This document shows, piece after piece, positions 8,033 through 16,729 of a stretch of 64,000 bases of DNA. The stretch is from an uncultured bacterium. GTDB lineage: Bacteria > Verrucomicrobiota > Lentisphaeria > Victivallales > UBA1829. A program made the translations under genes and the position numbers. Positions within the stretch are counted from its first letter, which is position 1. Every line of letters starts with the position of its first letter. The notes beneath the pieces were generated by a model. The model did no database searches. It was given only the letters and a program-made list of their open reading frames with translations, and was not told where the DNA came from. The stretch is from the NCBI GenBank assembly GCA_900548385.1, contig URKJ01000017.1, forward strand, positions 26,634 through 90,633, in the 5' to 3' direction.

Positions 8033-10633
8033 ATGCGTTTTTCTATGAAAACATGGCTGCTTGCCGGAGTCTGTCTGTGCGCCGGAATTGCGGCGGAAGC
8101 CAAAGAAATTTCGTATAACGGCTGGATTTCCGGGGCATTCTGGGGTGGCGGTTATGTGCAGAATGTGGTGCTGTGTTCCTCGGATCCGGACCGCTGTTAT
8201 GCCTACATCGACATGGCGGGCGTTTACCGCAGTGACGACAAAGGCAAAACGTGGCGTATGCTTCACGGAGCGTTTCCGGACGGAATCGGATTTCATATCC
8301 GCGGACTCTCCGTCGACCCGCGGAATGCGGATCATATTCTGATCGTGGTCAGCAGACGGCAATTCGGGAAAGGCTATCTGCTGTCCAGCGCTGATGGAGG
8401 AAAAACATTTCAAATCGTTGAGCGGATCAGTACCGATAACGGTATCCGCAAGGCGACCGGATTTATTATTGACCGCAATCCGGAAAATCCGGATGAGATT
8501 GTGGTGGGCTGTTATGACGGGGTTATGAAAAGTGCGGATAACGGAAAAACATGGAAAACGGTTTGGAAGCATTCCGTCAATCCGACCGATTTGCGCTACG
8601 ACAGGCGGAATCCGAAGCGTTTGTGGCTTTCTTCTCCGGCGCTTCCCCGCTGGGATTTCCGCAACGGGTCGTGGCATAAGGAGTTCGATGCCGGCTTTTA
8701 CCGTTCCGACGACGGCGGGCAGACCTGGGTGAAACTTTCCTCCGATTCGCCGACGGAGATCGTGCAGAGTAATTCCGATCCCGGCGAACTTTACGGATTG
8801 TTCAATTATGAAACGGTCAAGCGCAGTACGGATAACGGGCAGACCTGGGTGGAGTGGTCCAAAGGTCTGAATAAAAAAGCAGTACCTTATCATGACAATT
8901 ACTGCAACAAAAACATTTACACCGCACTTGGCGCCGGCAATGATTTTCTGATCGTTGCGAGCACGCTGAAAGACTTTTACCGTCTGGACCGGGGCTGTGA
9001 CACCTGGAAACCGGTCGACATCAAATCCGTCGATCCCCGCGATTATCTCGGCGCACATCAGATTGACAAGCAGGCGTTCAAAGCAACCGGAAGCATTACG
9101 GTCGATCCTGCGAATCAGGATCACTGGTATGCAACGGATTATTACAATGTCATGCAGAGTTTTGACGGCGGAAAAAACTGGGCTTGTACCAGCACCGGGC
9201 TTTCCCAGGTCGTGATGAAAGGGGCGTTTGTTCTGCCCGGAACTCACCATTTTGTCGTATCGCTGATGGATCATTCCTGGTACATTTCCAAAGATGGCGG
9301 AAAAACGTTTCAGCCATATTCCGGTTTCGGACATGAGCGGATGTATTATCAGATCGCGCCGTCCGATCCGATGACGATTTATACAAGCGGGCCGCGAGCC
9401 TCCGTGGTGACGGTTTCCCGTGACGGGGGAAAGACCTGGAAGATTCCCGCGATGAAGGGCCTGCCGCCGAGGGAGTCTTACATCAGAGCCTCCGTGGCAG
9501 TTGATCCGGTCAATGCGGAAACGGTGTACATCGGAATCGCTCCCGTTCCGGGACGCAGGGGGGATCTTGCGGGGGAAGGCGTATATGTCAGCCGCGATGC
9601 GGGAGAAAACTGGGCTCCTTTGAACAACGGATTTCCAAAACCGGTGAATCATAAAGGCAAGGGATTTTTTGAAAACACCAATGTCTGCGGATACGAGCTT
9701 GCAGTTTCCAAAAACGGTACGCCGGTGGCGATGAGCATTGTCTACAATCTTGTCTACCGTTATGACAAAACAGCCGGAAGCTGGAAAGCGGTACGCCGCG
9801 ATCCGTCGCGTCCGTGGGGACTTATTGATTTGCAGTCGGATCCATATTCCGGACGGCTCTGGCTTGCCGCGAGACAATCCGGATTGCTTTACAGTGATGA
9901 CGACGGACGGAGCTGGAAGACTCTGGAAACATTTCCCGGTTCCGCCGGACGGCTCTTTTTCGACCGGGAAAAAGCGGGACGGTTCACGGTCGCGTCCAAC
10001 GACGGACTGTATCTGACCGAGGACGGCGGAACGACATGGTGGTTCTACGATTTTGACCGCAAACAGCCCGGACGCGGACTCAATTCTGTGGCGGCTGTCG
10101 CGGGAGATACACTTCTGCTCTGTACGCAGGAGAGCGGCGTTTTTTATCATCGCCTCAAGCGGAATGCGGATGGTTCGCCGAAGGGATTTGTCCGCAGAAA
10201 ACGGGAGAAACAGCTGTTCCGCACATCACAGTTCCGCAGTCTGTTCGGTTGGGGGAGTCTGCTGGTCAAGCCCGGCGATGTGAAATTTGAAGCGGAAAAC
10301 GGAGAGCACACCGCGTTGTTTTCGATTCCCGATTCCGCTGTTCTGAGGGTTGAGTGCGCCGATGCGGAACACTATGCGACGATCTCCATGCCGTCGCTTC
10401 CGGTAAAGGACGGCAGGAAATACCGCCTTTCGTTTCAGGTCCGCGGAACCGTGAAGCTGATCGGATATTTCACGGATCCGAAGCGCCGCGATTTCATGGC
10501 GATGCAGCTGAAACCGGAATGGCGGACCGTTTCGATGGACGTCGTTCTCCGTCCCGGTACGTTTATTTCCTTTCTGAACTGGAAACAGAAAGGGTGGTTT
10601 GAGCTCCGGGATTTCAAACTGGCGGAACAATGA
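8033..10633 (+). CDS. Secreted Asp-box (BNR) repeat beta-propeller protein, GH74/sialidase-like
   Basis: An 866-residue protein starting at the ATG after GGGAG, with a signal peptide (MKTWLLAGVCLCAGIAAEA). About eleven Asp-box motifs of the form S-x-D-x-G-x-T-W are visible, for example SDDKGKTWR, SADNGKTWK, SDDGGQTWV, SRDGGKTWK and SDDDGRSWK. They mark a beta-propeller like that of GH74 xyloglucanases, sialidases and sortilin. The last 130 residues after about 735 look like a beta-sandwich domain (YRLSFQVRGTVKLIGYFTD), possibly carbohydrate-binding. It probably degrades or binds a glycan outside the cytoplasm; catalytic residues cannot be assigned by eye. It overlaps the next gene by 4 bp. 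Confidence 0.85.
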   Translation: MRFSMKTWLLAGVCLCAGIAAEAKEISYNGWISGAFWGGGYVQNVVLCSSDPDRCYAYIDMAGVYRSDDKGKTWRMLHGAFPDGIGFHIRGLSVDPRNADHILIVVSRRQFGKGYLLSSADGGKTFQIVERISTDNGIRKATGFIIDRNPENPDEIVVGCYDGVMKSADNGKTWKTVWKHSVNPTDLRYDRRNPKRLWLSSPALPRWDFRNGSWHKEFDAGFYRSDDGGQTWVKLSSDSPTEIVQSNSDPGELYGLFNYETVKRSTDNGQTWVEWSKGLNKKAVPYHDNYCNKNIYTALGAGNDFLIVASTLKDFYRLDRGCDTWKPVDIKSVDPRDYLGAHQIDKQAFKATGSITVDPANQDHWYATDYYNVMQSFDGGKNWACTSTGLSQVVMKGAFVLPGTHHFVVSLMDHSWYISKDGGKTFQPYSGFGHERMYYQIAPSDPMTIYTSGPRASVVTVSRDGGKTWKIPAMKGLPPRESYIRASVAVDPVNAETVYIGIAPVPGRRGDLAGEGVYVSRDAGENWAPLNNGFPKPVNHKGKGFFENTNVCGYELAVSKNGTPVAMSIVYNLVYRYDKTAGSWKAVRRDPSRPWGLIDLQSDPYSGRLWLAARQSGLLYSDDDGRSWKTLETFPGSAGRLFFDREKAGRFTVASNDGLYLTEDGGTTWWFYDFDRKQPGRGLNSVAAVAGDTLLLCTQESGVFYHRLKRNADGSPKGFVRRKREKQLFRTSQFRSLFGWGSLLVKPGDVKFEAENGEHTALFSIPDSAVLRVECADAEHYATISMPSLPVKDGRKYRLSFQVRGTVKLIGYFTDPKRRDFMAMQLKPEWRTVSMDVVLRPGTFISFLNWKQKGWFELRDFKLAEQ

Positions 10634-11952
10634 AATCTGTTCTGCTTGCTCTGAGTGTCGCGGGTGGCTGTCTGCTTTCCGCGGCGGAAGTCTCCCTGAC
10701 GGAACTTCCCGCGACAGTTTTCCGCGCATTCTGGACCTGGAACGGAACAGGGCTGCCGCTCGTAAACCGTAATCTTTCCGGAGGGACGATCCTTATCGGC
10801 GGAACCAGATTTCCGCACGGAATTTGCGGGCATACGCCGTTCAGCAATATTTATGAGCTGAACGGAAGCGCCGATTCCTTTTCCGCGGAAATTGGTGTGG
10901 AAGCGACCGATCATCCGAAAGATCCGATACAGCCGGGCGATCCTCTTCCGCAGGTGACATTTCAGTTTTTTGCGGATTTCAGAGAGATATTCCGGAAACG
11001 CTGTGCGCTTGGCGATTCTCCCTTTCCAGTCCGGTTTGATCTGACCGGAATCCGCCATTTTGAAATCCGGGCGAAAGCATCGGGCGGAAGAACAAGTCAT
11101 CGCTGTCGGACCGCAATCGGAAATCCCGTGTTTCATACGGCTGCTCCGCAACGGTTGAAACAGGTTCTCCGGGAACAGGCAGGCTGGCGCATGGAACCGG
11201 TGAGCTATCCGGCTGCGCCGGAGTGGAAGAATATCAGAATTGAGAAGATCCGGTACGGGAATTACTCCGGGGCGTACCGCATCCGGACAGCATCCTACGA
11301 ACTGGTTGTTGTTCCGGAATGCGGAGGAAGAGCGCTGCGGCTGTCGCGCCTGAACGGTGAGAATCTGTTTGCTCCGGAACAGCCGTATCCGCGGGAAAAG
11401 ATGCTGATATGGGGCGGTTTCCCGGATTGTGCGTCGGGACATTTTCTGCGGCTTCTTCCGGAGGAACTTCTTCTGCCGGACGATCCCGTTCTGGAAACTG
11501 CGCCGTATACCGTTTCGTTTCCGGAGAACGGAGTGATCGTCATGCGTTCCCGGCGGAGCCGGGTACATGGGATTCGCGCAGAATACCGTTACCGTATTTT
11601 GCCGGATATGGTCGAAGTGACCGGTTCGGTCCGGAATGAAAGTTCTTTTCCGCGATCTCTTGGTGTCTGGAGTCTGACCCGTGCTGATACGCGCAGGCTC
11701 TGCCGTCTTTCGGTATCCGGTACTGCGGTCCGACCGGAGTCTCTGAACCCGGAGCGGGAATTTCATTTTCCGGAGAAGGTCGTTCTGACGGCATGGTTCC
11801 GGGATGGTGAACGGTTGGAAATCCGTGCGGACCGGGGGACTGTAAAACTCTTCCGGTCACCTCGTTTTACGGAGCTGGAGATTCTCGGCGGCACTGCCGT
11901 GACAGCGCCCGGCGGCTGTGTTAAACTGAACGAGACGTGGCTGCTGCGGTAG
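10630..11952 (+). CDS. Secreted NPCBM-domain protein with a mutarotase-like C-terminal domain
   Basis: A 440-residue protein with a signal peptide ending LLSAAE. Residues 20-165 resemble an NPCBM carbohydrate-binding module (FPHGICGHTPFSNIYELNG, then an EIGVEATDH segment). Residues 215-440 resemble DUF4380 or galactose-mutarotase-like beta-sandwich domains (YELVVVPECGGRALRLSRLN). It starts in the ATGA overlap with the Asp-box gene and closes the module 2 operon. It probably binds or processes a sugar polymer in the periplasm. No active-site assignment is made. Confidence 0.75.
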   Translation: MKSVLLALSVAGGCLLSAAEVSLTELPATVFRAFWTWNGTGLPLVNRNLSGGTILIGGTRFPHGICGHTPFSNIYELNGSADSFSAEIGVEATDHPKDPIQPGDPLPQVTFQFFADFREIFRKRCALGDSPFPVRFDLTGIRHFEIRAKASGGRTSHRCRTAIGNPVFHTAAPQRLKQVLREQAGWRMEPVSYPAAPEWKNIRIEKIRYGNYSGAYRIRTASYELVVVPECGGRALRLSRLNGENLFAPEQPYPREKMLIWGGFPDCASGHFLRLLPEELLLPDDPVLETAPYTVSFPENGVIVMRSRRSRVHGIRAEYRYRILPDMVEVTGSVRNESSFPRSLGVWSLTRADTRRLCRLSVSGTAVRPESLNPEREFHFPEKVVLTAWFRDGERLEIRADRGTVKLFRSPRFTELEILGGTAVTAPGGCVKLNETWLLR

Positions 11953-12049
11953 GTGTTTTTATGTTCCGTTCCTGCAGAATACAGCATTGAGCAACATGTT
12001 ACAGGAAACATCCGTTCCGTTCTAACATTGACGGGTAATTCATTTTCCC

Positions 12050-12841
12050 TTACAGGATGTTTCCGGTATCATCGTTGTTGACAAGGATGACCTGCACGCC
12101 GTGTGCCCGGACTCCTTTCAAAATTTCATGATTGGCGGGATCAAAATCCGTGATCAGGATGTCGACCGCGTCCCAGGAGGGGCCGCGCACCAGCGCTTTC
12201 TGCTGAAATTTGCTGTGATCGGCGATCAGGATGTTTTTGTCCGTATTGGCAAGGATCCGGCAGATCATCGCCGTTGAATTGCTGTCGGTGTCAAGGATTC
12301 CGTGCTCGTCAAGCGCCCGGCATGAAAAGAACGCCAGATCGGTGTGATAACGGGCGAAACTCTGTTCCGCTTCGGGACCGGAAATGATGTCGGTCCGCAA
12401 ATCGACTTCTCCGCCGGCAAGGATCACGCGGGGGCCGCCGCCGGATGGAAAGCGGTCCGCCAGAATCCGGCAAATCGTCAGAGAGTTGACGATCACTGTT
12501 CCGTGATTCAGATATGGTCCGAGAAACGCGGTTGTGGAGCCTCCATGAATTGCAACCGCCATTTCCGGGGTGATGAATTCCGCCGCCCGCTTCGCCAGAT
12601 GCTGCTTTTCAGCGGCGAACCATTGTCCGCGCAGAAAGAGCGGAATCCGGTTATTCTGTTCCCGGACAGGCGGACGGACTCCGCCCCGTACCCGCCGCAC
12701 CAGATTGCTTTCCGCCAGTCTGTTGAAGATCCGGCGGACGGAAACTTCGCTGATCGGAAGAAAGCGCATCGCTTCGGCTGTACTCAGCATTTCGTGTTCG
12801 GCAAGATAAGAGAGAATCTGTTGTTCGTAACCTTTTTTCAT
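12050..12841 (-). CDS. DeoR-family transcriptional regulator
   Basis: A 263-residue protein. The start at 12841 (MKKGYEQQ) has GGAG eight bases upstream; an earlier ATG would add 11 unlikely residues. The N-terminal DeoR helix-turn-helix reads STAEAMRFLPISEVSVRRIF. The C-terminal DeoR-C sugar-phosphate sensor includes IHGGSTTAFLGPYL, TVIVNSLTICRIL, LAGGEVDLRTDIISGPEAEQ, and ADHSKFQQKALV near the end. It probably represses a sugar or polyol gene set and itself when its sugar-phosphate ligand is absent. It is divergent from a DMT-type transporter with a clear inverted repeat between them, so that transporter is the likely target. Confidence 0.9.
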   Translation of the reverse strand: MKKGYEQQILSYLAEHEMLSTAEAMRFLPISEVSVRRIFNRLAESNLVRRVRGGVRPPVREQNNRIPLFLRGQWFAAEKQHLAKRAAEFITPEMAVAIHGGSTTAFLGPYLNHGTVIVNSLTICRILADRFPSGGGPRVILAGGEVDLRTDIISGPEAEQSFARYHTDLAFFSCRALDEHGILDTDSNSTAMICRILANTDKNILIADHSKFQQKALVRGPSWDAVDILITDFDPANHEILKGVRAHGVQVILVNNDDTGNIL

Positions 12842-12864
12842 GATCTGTGCTCCGTGGTTATGGA

Positions 12865-12893
12865 ACAATAGCATGAAAAAGAGTCGGTTTCAA
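12865..12893 (-). promoter_or_regulatory. Predicted promoter of the DeoR regulator gene
   Basis: Read on the minus strand: TTGAAA (12893-12888), 17 bp, TATTGT (12870-12865), about 25 bp upstream of the start codon. The palindrome at 12902 lies immediately upstream of this -35. Confidence 0.5.
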
Positions 12894-12901
12894 GCGGGAA
12901 A

Positions 12902-12917
12902 ATGACCGTTCGGTCAT
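12902..12917. promoter_or_regulatory. Inverted repeat, candidate DeoR operator
   Basis: ATGACCG-TT-CGGTCAT is a perfect 7-bp inverted repeat. It stands in the divergent intergenic region between the DeoR gene and the transporter and is followed by a degenerate ATGACTG half-site. Position and symmetry fit a DeoR-family operator; this is inference. Confidence 0.5.
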
Positions 12918-12965
12918 AAAAAATGACTGTTGTGAACGAAAATCGGATTTTTTCCCGTTTCCCGG

Positions 12966-12993
12966 TTGTTTTCGCTGTTCCGAATGGTACATT
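12966..12993 (+). promoter_or_regulatory. Predicted promoter for the transporter gene
   Basis: TTGTTT (12966-12971), a 16-bp spacer and TACATT (12988-12993) precede the small leader frame at 13029 and the transporter at 13094. This is a moderate match only. Confidence 0.4.
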
Positions 12994-13028
12994 GCGGCAA
13001 ACAGCAATACCAACGTAAGGGAGAATTT

Positions 13029-13097
13029 ATGAGGAAAAGATCGGTTGCCGATTATGTCGCTGAACGGGTGCGGTCTGCGCCGGGGAGGGAAAAATGA
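13029..13097 (+). CDS. Possible 22-residue leader peptide
   Basis: ATG at 13029 follows AGGGAGAATTT, and the frame MRKRSVADYVAERVRSAPGR (plus EK) ends in TGA overlapping the transporter start (ATGA). It is too short for a known family. It may couple translation of the transporter, or may be the truncated N-terminus of a regulator. The RBS and the exact stop/start overlap are the only support. Confidence 0.35.
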   Translation: MRKRSVADYVAERVRSAPGREK

Positions 13098-13993
13098 GTC
13101 TGATTGCGTTTGTCCTGGTTCTGGCATCGGTGGTTCTTCACGCGCTTTGGCATTTCATCAGCAAGAGCCGGAAACCGGTTCCCGCGTTTTTTCTGGTTGT
13201 TTCGGGGGCGTGCCTCTGTACCACTCTTCCGTTTGCGCTGACTTCGGGGATAGATTTTCATCTGCTGCCGGGCAGATTCTGGCTGATGGTTTCGGGCGGG
13301 GCATTCTGCGGAGTCGTCTGCGACATTGGACTCTCCTGTGCATACCGCAGGGCGGATGTTTCCCTGGCCTATCCGCTTGCGCGTGCCCTGCCGGTGCTGA
13401 TGACGGCGTTTCTGACGATCCTGTTCGGAATCGGAAAAACTCCGGCGCCGATGGCGTTGTTCGGGATGCTGGTCATCATGATCGGCTGTGTGATGATGCC
13501 GATGAAGAGTTTTGCGGATCTGCATTGGAAAAACTACTGGAATAAGGCGCTGTTCGGGATTTTTCTAGCCGCTCTCGGTACGACCGGGTATACGATTTTC
13601 GACAGCGAAGGGGTACGGCTTCTGTACGAATGCGAACCGGTTCCGCGCTGGCATGGCGCCGCGACGTACTCCTGTATCCGTGAAACCTGTCTTCTTTCAA
13701 TGCTGCTTGTCTATGTTCTCTGTGTACCGCACGAGCGTGCGCGGATCACGAAAGATCTGTTTCTGCATCCGCATCCGTATTTTGCGGGGGTTTTTGCGGG
13801 TGTCGCTTATCTGCTGGTTCTGATCGCGATGGGATTTGTCAGCAACGTCAGCTTTATTCAGGCATTCCGCCAGATGAGTCTGCCGATCGGAGTGATTTTC
13901 GGCATTCTGTTTCTGAAAGAGAAATGTCTCCCCACGAAACTGGCGGGAGTGACTCTTGTGGTGACGGGCCTGATCATTACCGCAATCGCATAG
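13094..13993 (+). CDS. EamA/DMT-superfamily membrane transporter
   Basis: A 299-residue protein with about ten hydrophobic segments in two repeats. The first repeat has SLAYPLARALPVLMTAFLTI, the typical EamA stretch before a conserved Pro. The second has SNVSFIQAFRQMSLPIGVIF followed by LKEKCLPTKLAGVTLVVTGL, the canonical C-terminal EamA motif. It is predicted to be an inner-membrane drug/metabolite transporter. An AGGG stands before the start, which overlaps the stop of a possible leader peptide. The divergent DeoR regulator suggests a sugar- or nucleoside-related substrate, but the substrate is unknown. Confidence 0.88.
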   Translation: MSLIAFVLVLASVVLHALWHFISKSRKPVPAFFLVVSGACLCTTLPFALTSGIDFHLLPGRFWLMVSGGAFCGVVCDIGLSCAYRRADVSLAYPLARALPVLMTAFLTILFGIGKTPAPMALFGMLVIMIGCVMMPMKSFADLHWKNYWNKALFGIFLAALGTTGYTIFDSEGVRLLYECEPVPRWHGAATYSCIRETCLLSMLLVYVLCVPHERARITKDLFLHPHPYFAGVFAGVAYLLVLIAMGFVSNVSFIQAFRQMSLPIGVIFGILFLKEKCLPTKLAGVTLVVTGLIITAIA

Positions 13994-14010
13994 GCGGAAG
14001 CGGGAATGAC

Positions 14011-14493
14011 TCAATGTACAGCCGTTTTTGAAGGATAGACGCGGTCAATGCGGATCCGGACTTCCCGGATGGAACTGATTCCGAAAGAGGCGGCAAGGGC
14101 AGCCAGAGTTTTCCGCTGGAACTCATTGAGAAGCGACGGAAGATTTGAATGCTCCGACGGCTGATATTCCAGATGAGCTTCCAAATAGGTGTCGTGACGG
14201 CGGGTGTAGAGATTCACTTTTGCAATCTCGATTCCGGGAAAATCGTCTTCCAGAGAACAGACGAGATCCGAAATGGAGCGGGCGGAAACGAAAACCGTTC
14301 CGTGTTCCGCCTGAAGAGCGATTCCCTTTGCGCGGCGGCGGGAACAGATGATCCAGTACAGGATCAACGCGATCAGGAGCAGAAGAGCAAATGCCAGCAA
14401 ACCTGCCATGAATCCGGCAAGGAGTTCATTGCCCGTGTCGAGAGAAAAGAAACGGACTGCCTGTCCCTTCAACTCCTGAAATGCGTTTCGCAT
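14011..14493 (-). CDS. AmaP-like alkaline-shock membrane anchor protein
   Basis: A 160-residue protein with one strong membrane segment near residues 25-48 (AGFMAGLLAFALLLLIALIL) and a cytoplasmic DUF322/Asp23-like domain after it. This is the architecture of AmaP, which anchors Asp23 to the membrane in Firmicutes. It is the last gene of a minus-strand run that contains two Asp23-family genes directly upstream (4-bp gaps), which strongly supports the assignment. It probably tethers those two proteins to the inner membrane in an envelope-stress or lipid-homeostasis complex. Confidence 0.75.
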   Translation of the reverse strand: MRNAFQELKGQAVRFFSLDTGNELLAGFMAGLLAFALLLLIALILYWIICSRRRAKGIALQAEHGTVFVSARSISDLVCSLEDDFPGIEIAKVNLYTRRHDTYLEAHLEYQPSEHSNLPSLLNEFQRKTLAALAASFGISSIREVRIRIDRVYPSKTAVH

Positions 14494-14497
14494 GGGG

Positions 14498-14917
14498 TTA
14501 TTCCTCCAGATCGTCTTCTCCGTCCTGCGGAACGTCTTCCAAGTCCATCACAACGATATTGACGTGGTCCACCCGCATTCCGGAGAGTTTCGTGATTTCC
14601 GCGGCGACAGTTTCTTTCAGTTCATTTGCAATCTGCGGGATTTCGACGCCGTACTGGAGGATCACGCGGAGTTCCACGGAGACCGAGGACTCGTTCATTT
14701 CAACCGTGATGGAACGGTCCTGAATTTTTTTGCTGCCGACGATCTCCGCGAGGTTGTCCATCAGGCTGCTTGTTCCGAGACGCAGAACGCCTTCCACATC
14801 CAGTGCCGCCTTGCGGACGATGGAAGCGATTACGCTTTCGTGAACTTTGACAACTCCAGTGGAGTTCGCGTGCGAACTGCTTACCGGTTTGGTTTTTTTT
14901 CGGATTGCTGCTGCCAT
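14498..14917 (-). CDS. Asp23/Gls24 (DUF322) family protein, first copy
   Basis: A 139-residue protein. The family core is visible: GVVKVHESVIASIVRKAALD, then VEGVLRLG, VEMNESSVSVELRVILQYGV, ANELKETVAAEITKLSGMRV and DHVNIVVMDL. An acidic tail follows. It is about half identical to the neighbouring copy. Asp23 proteins are abundant in Firmicutes, form cytoplasmic meshworks under the membrane and respond to alkaline or envelope stress. It lies between another Asp23 gene and an AmaP-like anchor, 4 bp from each. Confidence 0.9.
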   Translation of the reverse strand: MAAAIRKKTKPVSSSHANSTGVVKVHESVIASIVRKAALDVEGVLRLGTSSLMDNLAEIVGSKKIQDRSITVEMNESSVSVELRVILQYGVEIPQIANELKETVAAEITKLSGMRVDHVNIVVMDLEDVPQDGEDDLEE

Positions 14918-14921
14918 GGTG

Positions 14922-15299
14922 TCAATCCTCCTCTTCCTGCGTGTCTTCCTGTTCTTCGATTTCGCGGACCACGATGTTGACGCGTCCGACTTTCAGTCCG
15001 GTCAGACGTGTGATTTCCGTTGCGATCGACTCCTGCACCGCGGCGGCGACCCGGGGAAGATGAACGCCGTAGAACAGGTTGATGGAGACTTCCACGGAAA
15101 CGGAGGATTCCCCCATTTCCACCACGATTGAGCGGTCATGAATCTTCTTGCTTCCGACCATTTCCGCGATATTGTCAACAAAACTGCTGCCGGATATTTT
15201 GGAAACGCCTTTGACGGAACATGCCATTTTCCGCACGATCGTAGCGATCACATTTTCATGGATCCGGACCATTCCTTTGGTGCTGTATCCTTCTTTCAT
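14922..15299 (-). CDS. Asp23/Gls24 (DUF322) family protein, second copy
   Basis: A 125-residue paralogue of the adjacent protein. It has GMVRIHENVIATIVRKMACS, DRSIVVEMGESSVSVEVSIN, VQESIATEITRLTGLKVGRV and an acidic C-terminal tail (EEQEDTQEEED). It follows accC by 27 bp on the minus strand and so probably belongs to the acc operon. In Bacillus the accBC genes are followed by the Asp23-family gene yqhY, whose loss is linked to fatty-acid synthesis disturbance, so the linkage is meaningful. Confidence 0.9.
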   Translation of the reverse strand: MKEGYSTKGMVRIHENVIATIVRKMACSVKGVSKISGSSFVDNIAEMVGSKKIHDRSIVVEMGESSVSVEVSINLFYGVHLPRVAAAVQESIATEITRLTGLKVGRVNIVVREIEEQEDTQEEED

Positions 15300-15326
15300 G
15301 TCAGTTCTCCATCCTTGGCAACGGGA

Positions 15327-16700
15327 TCAGCCGTTGTTTTTTGTCTTTTCAAAACTGCCGCTTTTCATGACGCGTTCAATGAATCCGGTGTCATAACGGC
15401 CTTCGTTGAACTCCTTGGTTCCGGTGATGAACAGATCAAACGGGATCGTTGTGGCGACGCCTTCAATGATGTACTCTTCAAGAGCGCGGCGGCATTTGGC
15501 GATCGCATCGGCGCGGGTTTCGCCGTGAACGATCAGCTTTGCGATCATGCTGTCGTAATACGGCGGGATGCGGTAACCGCAATACGCATGGGAGTCCACA
15601 CGGACACCGTATCCGCCGGGAGCGGAATAGAAGTCGATTTTGCCCGGATTCGGTGCGAAGTTGCGGTACGGGTCTTCCGCGTTGATGCGGCATTCGATGG
15701 CGTGGCCGTGCGGAACGATCTGCTTCTGCGTGTACTGAAGTTTGAGTCCGGCGGCAATGCGGATCTGTTCCTTGATGATGTCCACGCCGGTGACCATTTC
15801 GGAGACCGGGTGTTCCACCTGGACGCGGGTGTTCATTTCCATGAAATAGAACTGTTCTTTGGGACCGAGCAGGAACTCAATCGTTCCGGCGCTGACATAT
15901 TTGACCGCTTTCGCCGCTTTGACCGCCGCTTCGCCGAGCTTTTTCCGCAGGGCGGGAGAGATGGAGGGCGAGGGCGATTCTTCGATCAGCTTCTGGTGTC
16001 TGCGCTGCATGCTGCAGTCGCGTTCGCCGAGCTGAAGAACGTTGCCGAAATTGTCCGCGAGGATCTGAACTTCGATATGTTTCGGGTTTTCGATGAATTT
16101 TTCGATATAGACATCGCCGTTGCCGAATGCTTTTTCCGCTTCGGTTTTGGCGGAGTGGAAACCCTGAATCAGGCTGGCGTCATTGTGGGCGATACGCATG
16201 CCGCGTCCGCCGCCGCCCGCCGAAGCCTTGATGATGACGGGATATTCGAGTTTGCGGGCGATGACGAGCGCCTCTTCTTCCGTTTCGATAACGCCGCCGG
16301 AACCGGGAGTGATGGGAACACCTGCTTTGCGCATGGTGTCGCGGGCACAGGCTTTGTCGCCCATTGCACGCATCTGTTCCGGAGTGGGGCCGATGAACGT
16401 GATGTTGCAGCTTTTGCAGATTTCTGCGAAGTGAACGTTTTCCGCGAGGAAGCCGTATCCGGGATGAATGGCGTCGACGTCGCAGATCTCCGCGACGGAG
16501 ATGATGCGGTCGATGAGCAGATAGCTTTCATTGGACTGTGCCGGACCGATACAGACTGCCTGATCGGCGAATTTGACGGGCAGGCTGTCTTCATCGGCTT
16601 TGGAATAGACGAGGACCGATTTAATGCCGAGCTCTTTGCATGCGCGGATGATCCGCAATGCGATTTCGCCCCGGTTGGCGATCAAGACCTTATTAAACAT
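15327..16700 (-). CDS. accC: Acetyl-CoA carboxylase, biotin carboxylase subunit
   Basis: A 457-residue protein, the usual length. It begins MFNKVLIANRGEIALRIIRA, then GYGFLAENVHFA and the ATP-grasp glycine loop KASAGGGGRGMRI. The active-site region has FMEMNTRVQVEHPVSEMVTG, followed by the C-terminal carboxylase domain with GHAIECRINAEDPYRNFAPN. It uses ATP and bicarbonate to carboxylate the biotin on AccB, the first step of malonyl-CoA synthesis. It lies 29 bp downstream of accB. The sequence appears intact. Confidence 0.97.
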   Translation of the reverse strand: MFNKVLIANRGEIALRIIRACKELGIKSVLVYSKADEDSLPVKFADQAVCIGPAQSNESYLLIDRIISVAEICDVDAIHPGYGFLAENVHFAEICKSCNITFIGPTPEQMRAMGDKACARDTMRKAGVPITPGSGGVIETEEEALVIARKLEYPVIIKASAGGGGRGMRIAHNDASLIQGFHSAKTEAEKAFGNGDVYIEKFIENPKHIEVQILADNFGNVLQLGERDCSMQRRHQKLIEESPSPSISPALRKKLGEAAVKAAKAVKYVSAGTIEFLLGPKEQFYFMEMNTRVQVEHPVSEMVTGVDIIKEQIRIAAGLKLQYTQKQIVPHGHAIECRINAEDPYRNFAPNPGKIDFYSAPGGYGVRVDSHAYCGYRIPPYYDSMIAKLIVHGETRADAIAKCRRALEEYIIEGVATTIPFDLFITGTKEFNEGRYDTGFIERVMKSGSFEKTKNNG

Positions 16701-16729
16701 AGAAACAACTCCTGGGCGGGACGCCGCAA

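Noticed and set aside
8009..10150. 713-codon minus-strand frame opposite the Asp-box protein gene
   Set aside because: It is antisense to a clear repeat protein whose signal peptide and Asp-box motifs fix the frame.
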